Positions 60,207 through 64,000 of a DNA stretch of 64,000 nt are shown here, in pieces (the first letter of the stretch is position 1; each line of letters starts with the position of its first letter). The stretch is from Bin5 sp965221145. Lineage in GTDB: Bacteria > Chloroflexota > Anaerolineae > Caldilineales > Caldilineaceae. The notes below the pieces were generated by a model. The model saw nothing but the letters and a program-made list of their open reading frames with translations. It had not been told where the DNA came from and searched no databases. The position numbers and the translations under genes were made by a program. The DNA lies in the NCBI GenBank assembly GCA_965221145.1, contig OZ244877.1:3968001-4032000 (forward strand). Direction: 5' to 3'.

Positions 60207-61340
60207 ATGCCTGAACGCCTGGTACTCTGGGGCCCGCCCGTTGTGGAGAGGGGTCCTGATGATCCCGATTATGCCGACTACCTGCCCGGCTGGGTGCAGA
60301 AGTGCGCCGATGTAGGGGTGACGAAAATTATCGGCGGCGATCGAACGCTTGCACTGACCGAGGCCGCCCATGCGGTCGGCATCAAGGTCGATCCCTATGT
60401 CAACTACAACTCCTTTCCCCGCCATGGCAGCGCGCGCGTACGGTATGGCTGGTCGCTCAATTTCCTGCGCCCCCCTGTGACCTCCGCCGAGGCGCGCGCC
60501 ATCATGGACAAGCACCGGCCGATCTATGACAACCCCCAGGTGAGCACCTCAATGACCGACTTCGCGCGCAAGCATCCGCAGTACCGCAGCCTGACGCGTA
60601 GCCTATGTGCCCGCCGCCAAGGTCCGGCAGATGGAGTCGGCGGCGGGCACACCTACCCATTGCAGCCGGGCGAAGACCTCTACCTGAGTGCCGCTTTCCC
60701 GGAGGTGCGGGCGGAACAGACGCAAATATTCGTGGAGACAATGGCCCAAACCCAGGGCGATGGCATTCAGGTCGAGTTTGTGCTGGGGAACGAGGACGAA
60801 AACGGGGTGGTGCCTTACGGCTACGAAGACCGCACGGTTGCCGAGTTCCAGGCCAAGCACGGCAAGAACCCGTTTGACCTGCCCAATGACGACCTCGATT
60901 GGATGCAGTTCCGCGCCGATTATGTCACGCTTGCCTTGACGGAGATGCGGGCCGTGGTCAAGCAGGCAGACCCCGACGCCGTCTTTTCGATCACCCTGAT
61001 CGCCGGCGAGCAGGACGACTATCTCAAACTCCTGCACGATTGGCCCACCTGGATCGATCAGGGCATTGTCGACGAGTTCTATATCTGGTTCCGCACCAAC
61101 TCGGATCTGGACGCGCTTGAACGGCAGTTGGGCTACGCGGTGGAAGTCGCAGACGGCAGAACGCCGGTTATCGCCGAGCTTTCCTGTTACCATCCGGGCA
61201 GCTTCCAGGAGCCTGAACTGATGCTGCGCGCGGCGGAGGTGGCCGTTGGCTGCGGCGCTGACGGCGTGGGCATCTACCGCAGCCATGCGGTAGAGCAGTT
61301 GGAATTATGGCCGGTGCTGGAGAAGATGGGCAAGCTGTAA
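60207..61340 (+). CDS. Probable TIM-barrel protein (glycoside-hydrolase-like), function unknown
   Basis: The 377-residue soluble protein has alternating strands and helices like a TIM barrel, for example WVQKCADVGVTKIIGGDRT, IQVEFVLGNEDENG, AVFSITLIAGEQDDY and IVDEFYIWFRTNS. The segments VEFVLGNEDENG and VIAELSCYHPG end strands with acidic residues, as in GHL10/DUF4015-like glycosidases. AAGGA lies 9 bases before the ATG. No signal peptide is seen, so it should be cytoplasmic. I cannot assign a substrate. Confidence 0.6.
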   Translation: MPERLVLWGPPVVERGPDDPDYADYLPGWVQKCADVGVTKIIGGDRTLALTEAAHAVGIKVDPYVNYNSFPRHGSARVRYGWSLNFLRPPVTSAEARAIMDKHRPIYDNPQVSTSMTDFARKHPQYRSLTRSLCARRQGPADGVGGGHTYPLQPGEDLYLSAAFPEVRAEQTQIFVETMAQTQGDGIQVEFVLGNEDENGVVPYGYEDRTVAEFQAKHGKNPFDLPNDDLDWMQFRADYVTLALTEMRAVVKQADPDAVFSITLIAGEQDDYLKLLHDWPTWIDQGIVDEFYIWFRTNSDLDALERQLGYAVEVADGRTPVIAELSCYHPGSFQEPELMLRAAEVAVGCGADGVGIYRSHAVEQLELWPVLEKMGKL

Positions 61341-61450
61341 GCGGTCGCGTGGACTGAAACGGTACAATCGCAGAGGTCCCTGGCGTGGACGGCAGGCATA
61401 ATCGCGGCTGACAGGGTCGGAGGAACAGAATATGGAATCTGAAGCCGATT

Positions 61451-61867
61451 TCAACTGAACGGGTTGACCACAGTCACACCCGCATACCGTTGCCCTGCAT
61501 TCAAATCCTCAGACCACAACGTGTCACATTTAAGGCGAACAGCGCTCTGAATAATCATCGCATCCCAGAATGAGATACCATAACTGGTCTGAATACCGAT
61601 CGCTTCCTGGATGTCAGTTACAGTTGGGCTATGCATTCGCCATCTACCAAGATGGGATATGATATCGTGAGCCTGTTCCGGAAGCAACGGCTGGCCAACT
61701 TTGCGCGTAACCGTGACATAATATTCCTGTAGCACCTGAATGCTCAAACAGCCTTCTCCAGACTGCCATAGGTTACGGAGTAGTTCCTGCGCCTCTATGC
61801 GCTTGCGCCCCACTGATCTATCATGCGCATAGACCAACACATTCGTATCAACAAACTGTCTTGTCAT
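61451..61867 (-). CDS. vapC: PIN-domain toxin (VapC-like)
   Basis: The 138-residue protein matches the VapC outline: Asp in FVDTNVLVYAHD near residues 5-10, Glu in VLQEYYVTVTRK, and Asp in ISFWDAMIIQSA, plus the late Asp in LWSEDLNAG. These four acids bind Mg2+ and cut tRNA or rRNA. ATG 61867 is chosen; a longer frame would overlap the antitoxin. The antitoxin gene lies 19 bases upstream on the same strand, so the pair is a toxin-antitoxin operon. Confidence 0.9.
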   Translation of the reverse strand: MTRQFVDTNVLVYAHDRSVGRKRIEAQELLRNLWQSGEGCLSIQVLQEYYVTVTRKVGQPLLPEQAHDIISHLGRWRMHSPTVTDIQEAIGIQTSYGISFWDAMIIQSAVRLKCDTLWSEDLNAGQRYAGVTVVNPFS

Positions 61868-61886
61868 ATCATCACCAAGTGGAATT

Positions 61887-62129
61887 TCAGCGATCGTGAA
61901 GGTCCGCACGCGTCCAACTGATCGATCCATTGGTGCCCAAATCTGAATCCTGGGCCAGCAAGGCCAGATACTTTCGTTTGGCACTGGCGTACTGGTCTTC
62001 CCGCTCTACCAGTTCGGTCAGGAGTTCAACCATCAGTGCCGACAGAGAACGGTCCTGATCTATCGCTATCTTTTTCGCCTTGCGCAGTATTGATCGCGGC
62101 AACGATAGGGTAACGTTCTGTTTGTCCAT
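61887..62129 (-). CDS. vapB: VapB-like antitoxin
   Basis: The 80-residue product has an N-terminal ribbon-helix-helix (QNVTLSLPRSILRKAKKIA) and a helical tail with ELVEREDQYASAKRKYLALL that would bind the toxin. AAAGGA lies 8 bases before the ATG at 62129. It comes just before the PIN-domain toxin gene and should repress the operon with it. Confidence 0.85.
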   Translation of the reverse strand: MDKQNVTLSLPRSILRKAKKIAIDQDRSLSALMVELLTELVEREDQYASAKRKYLALLAQDSDLGTNGSISWTRADLHDR

Positions 62130-62345
62130 GCACAGCATCCTTTCGGGTAGATGACACACCCTTTCATATCGCACGTATTTACGTGCATATTTTATACTTT
62201 TTCTCCACTGGAAGCAAGCCGATTTGTACACCACAACCTGTTGATACATCTAACAGAACAGACTTGTCGAATCCTGTGGGCAAAGCAATAATTGAGGAAC
62301 AAAGTTTTCGCTCCACTCTCTCCTCAACTGAAAGAGAGGCAAACG

Positions 62346-63221
62346 GTGTCCTATTATGTGGCCGCGTATGACACGGAGGCGGTGTATCCCTGGTGGGACA
62401 GGCCGCAGGACGGCTTCAGCTACACGCCCGCACATATCGCCGAGTTTCTGGACGGCGTGCGCGCGGTGGCCGAGGTTCACTTGCAGCGCGAGGCGCCGGC
62501 ATCCTTCTTCCTGGTCGCCAAAATGCTGGAGCTTGCCGGCCCTGAGTTGCGCGCGATTCTCGACCATCCGCTGTTCGACATTCAGTGTCATTCTTTCACC
62601 CACCCGAACCTGATCACGCTGCGCGCGGACAGAGCCGCGCTGCAATATGAACTGGGCGACGCCAAAAAGCTGATCGAAGATACTTTCGGACGGGAGGTGA
62701 TCGGCCTGACCGCGCCGGGCGGGTACACGGAGGGCTTCCGCGGCCATCCCAGCATTCTGGAGGTGATGTGGGAGGCGGGCTATCGCTATGTGCGCAGTGT
62801 GGGCAAGGGACCCAAAGGCACGCTGCCCGCGCTGCTGGATCAGCCGTTCTGGTATGCGAAGGATGGATTTCCTGAACTGCTGGAAACGCCCTCGCACGCC
62901 TGGCACGACAACGTCCTGACCGGTCAGCCCGCAACGGTGCATTGGCCGCCGCTCCTGCCCTGGCGCTACCCTGCCGAGATGCCGCGCGACGCGCAGGGCG
63001 TGTACGAAGCCTACGCGCCGGGCATCGACTACTGCGCGCAGCAGGGGCTTCTCTACTACCTGCCCATCTTTCACCCGTGGTCGATCTATCGCATCGACAA
63101 GCAGGCTGCCCAGATCGCGATGCTGCTCGATCATGCCCGCCAGAAGATGGCGATGACATCGTGCAGCCAGATTTATCAGCATATCCACATGCACCCCGCC
63201 CTGGCGACAGACGAGGAGTGA
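62346..63221 (+). CDS. Polysaccharide deacetylase family (NodB-like) protein
   Basis: The 291-residue protein has NodB fold motifs: Asp in YDTEAVYPWW near the start (catalytic base), the metal motif CHSFTHPNL, and APGGYTEGF. No signal peptide is seen, so it is likely cytoplasmic, as in the PgdA-unrelated subset that acts on small N-acetyl or amide compounds. GTG 62346 has GAGG 7 bases upstream. It is divergent from the VapBC operon. Confidence 0.85.
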   Translation: MSYYVAAYDTEAVYPWWDRPQDGFSYTPAHIAEFLDGVRAVAEVHLQREAPASFFLVAKMLELAGPELRAILDHPLFDIQCHSFTHPNLITLRADRAALQYELGDAKKLIEDTFGREVIGLTAPGGYTEGFRGHPSILEVMWEAGYRYVRSVGKGPKGTLPALLDQPFWYAKDGFPELLETPSHAWHDNVLTGQPATVHWPPLLPWRYPAEMPRDAQGVYEAYAPGIDYCAQQGLLYYLPIFHPWSIYRIDKQAAQIAMLLDHARQKMAMTSCSQIYQHIHMHPALATDEE

Positions 63222-63448
63222 GGCGTGCATTTCAGAATGGACGTGAGAATGTCGCCGCTTCCGGTCAGCGCAAGTTGACGCCGCGAGTTGCCGGTATGGC
63301 CGACCCCAAAGCCGGGATCACGCTTTCGTCCTGAACAATGTGTCTCTCAGAGTCGAAGAGAGGAGTTCTATCGCTCAATGCAGCTTGTTTGCCAAGCATT
63401 GCGCGAAGAGCGCCGTGAAGCACGGAAATGGAGGATTCGTGGGTCCGA

Positions 63449-63640
63449 CTAGGAGTTCCGAGCAGGAGGAGTAGAGTTGGTAGCAGTCGAAGGCTTAGGA
63501 GCGGAGGGATGGCTCCTCCCATTCCTGTTGACGCTACTCACCAGATGCGGTGGGTTGATGGGGGGTTTGCTAGGAGAAGAGGCGCTCCCTTTCGGTTGAT
63601 ATCCTTCCTGCACCACATACAATCTAGTCTTCTTGTCCAT
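63449..63640 (-). CDS. Small YQP-type protein next to a DUF6338-like gene
   Basis: The 63-residue protein begins MDKKTRLYVVQEGYQPKG and continues with a Pro/Ser/Asn-rich tail (SSPSKPPINPPH). It is likely disordered. GGAGGA lies 5 bases before the ATG. Its start overlaps the end of the DUF6338-like gene by 17 bases, so they are co-transcribed. Small Pro-rich proteins of this form occur beside DUF6338 genes in other bacteria as far as I recall; the function is unknown. Confidence 0.6.
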   Translation of the reverse strand: MDKKTRLYVVQEGYQPKGSASSPSKPPINPPHLVSSVNRNGRSHPSAPKPSTATNSTPPARNS

Positions 63641-64000
63641 TGGATTCCTCCGAGTTGGAAAATGGCCAAAACTCAATCGTACTGATCTCACCTGCGCCGA
63701 TGTAAACGCCCTTTTCCTGTGGAGTAGGCGAAGTGCCTTTTGCGTCGGTATCGTATATCCACTGGATGTATATGTCCCGTTCGTCAGGCGTGGACGCCGA
63801 GAAGGACTCCTTTCCGTAAAAGCCGGTTATAGTGTCGCCATTCTTCAGAGTCACCAGCACCCACTGTTCGTCCTGGCGGCTGAATTTCCAGTCCCAGGCT
63901 TGTCGGGCTGGGGTGCAACGGAAACAGGCCAAGCCGGTTGAGAAAGCGGCGAACGAGGTCCTTCTGAATGTTAATGCCAAAAAGCAAGCCAAGACAAACA
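63624..64000 (-). CDS. DUF6338-like protein, 5' end beyond window
   Basis: The frame is open to the window end, so only the C-terminal ~125 residues are visible. They hold the pattern PARQAWDWKFSR, WVLVTLKNGDTITGFYG, FSASTPDERDIYIQ and GVYIGAGEISTIEFW, which matches the C-terminal domain of DUF6338 proteins, usually membrane-attached at the N-terminus. The downstream YQP-type gene overlaps its end. The role is unknown. Confidence 0.7.
   Translation of the reverse strand, partial: FVLACFLALTFRRTSFAAFSTGLACFRCTPARQAWDWKFSRQDEQWVLVTLKNGDTITGFYGKESFSASTPDERDIYIQWIYDTDAKGTSPTPQEKGVYIGAGEISTIEFWPFSNSEESNGQED

Noticed and set aside
63265..63522. 85-codon minus-strand frame ending RGVNLR
   Set aside because: No ribosome-binding site, overlaps the better-supported YQP gene, and has no recognised family.

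Overview
The window looks like a chromosomal segment of a high-GC member of the Chloroflexota (Caldilineae/Anaerolineae-like). This is an inference from gene content: a TgpA-type transglutaminase membrane protein, many Gfo/Idh/MocA oxidoreductases and PhyH dioxygenases, BMP-type ABC parts, a homocysteine methyltransferase fused to a virulence-factor domain, and a very high load of short dispersed repeats. No rRNA, CRISPR array, integrase or phage gene was seen.

Layout. 1-3.0 kb: end of a transglutaminase gene and a convergent metallo-beta-lactamase-fold gene. 3.15-4.54 kb: a tnpB element with near-perfect 24-nt inverted ends, interrupted by a 141-bp MITE. 4.6-7.0 kb: PH-domain protein, inositol-monophosphatase-like enzyme, methyltransferase. 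7.0-9.1 kb: AT-richer accessory patch with small membrane or coiled-coil genes and gene remnants. 9.1-19.8 kb: phosphohexomutase, a repeat block, TatD, polyprenyl synthase, glycosyltransferase, an AlbA/Schlafen-like plus ParA-like pair, hisS, a hydroxyacid dehydrogenase. 19.8-29.2 kb: a catabolic-looking cluster (dimethylglycine-dehydrogenase-like flavoprotein, GcvT/DmdA-like protein, three Gfo/Idh enzymes, PhyH, aldo-keto reductase). 29.3-34.3 kb: glycosyltransferase, two small membrane proteins, and the ATPase and lipoprotein of a BMP-type ABC importer without permeases. 34.5-35.3 kb: second, inverted copy of the repeat block. 35.4-36.6 kb: homocysteine methyltransferase fusion. 36.6-42.1 kb: Dam-type methylase facing a tight ParB-like / PD-(D/E)XK-like / two-antitoxin operon, then an AlbA-ATPase gene; this is the best candidate for an undescribed defence module. 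42.1-46 kb: DUF1638, alkaline-phosphatase-superfamily enzyme, PHP phosphoesterase, PfkB kinase. 46-53 kb: PhyH, a tRNA-Sec (UCA) on the minus strand, a zinc-ribbon/LysM membrane protein, MFS transporter, a doubled UxaA-type dehydratase. 53-64 kb: beta-propeller protein, UPF0718/UPF0703 pair, PMT-like membrane protein, class V aminotransferase, TIM-barrel-like protein, VapBC, polysaccharide deacetylase, and a DUF6338-like gene cut by the window end.

The most distinctive theme is short mobile DNA. At least six repeat families are present: a 60-bp repeat in four copies of identical length, one sitting in frame inside the inositol-monophosphatase gene; a 141-bp MITE with TNA target duplications; a 235-bp IS66-like MITE with a perfect 8-bp target duplication; a REP-like GCGCT...AGCGCAT palindrome, also found inside coding sequences; a roughly 130-bp repeat; and a composite block in two inverted copies at 10.6 and 34.5 kb. 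Each composite copy carries insertions the other lacks, which gives natural empty and filled sites. Coordinates, lengths and motif positions were read by eye from the sequence; family assignments rest on recalled motifs and were not searched.
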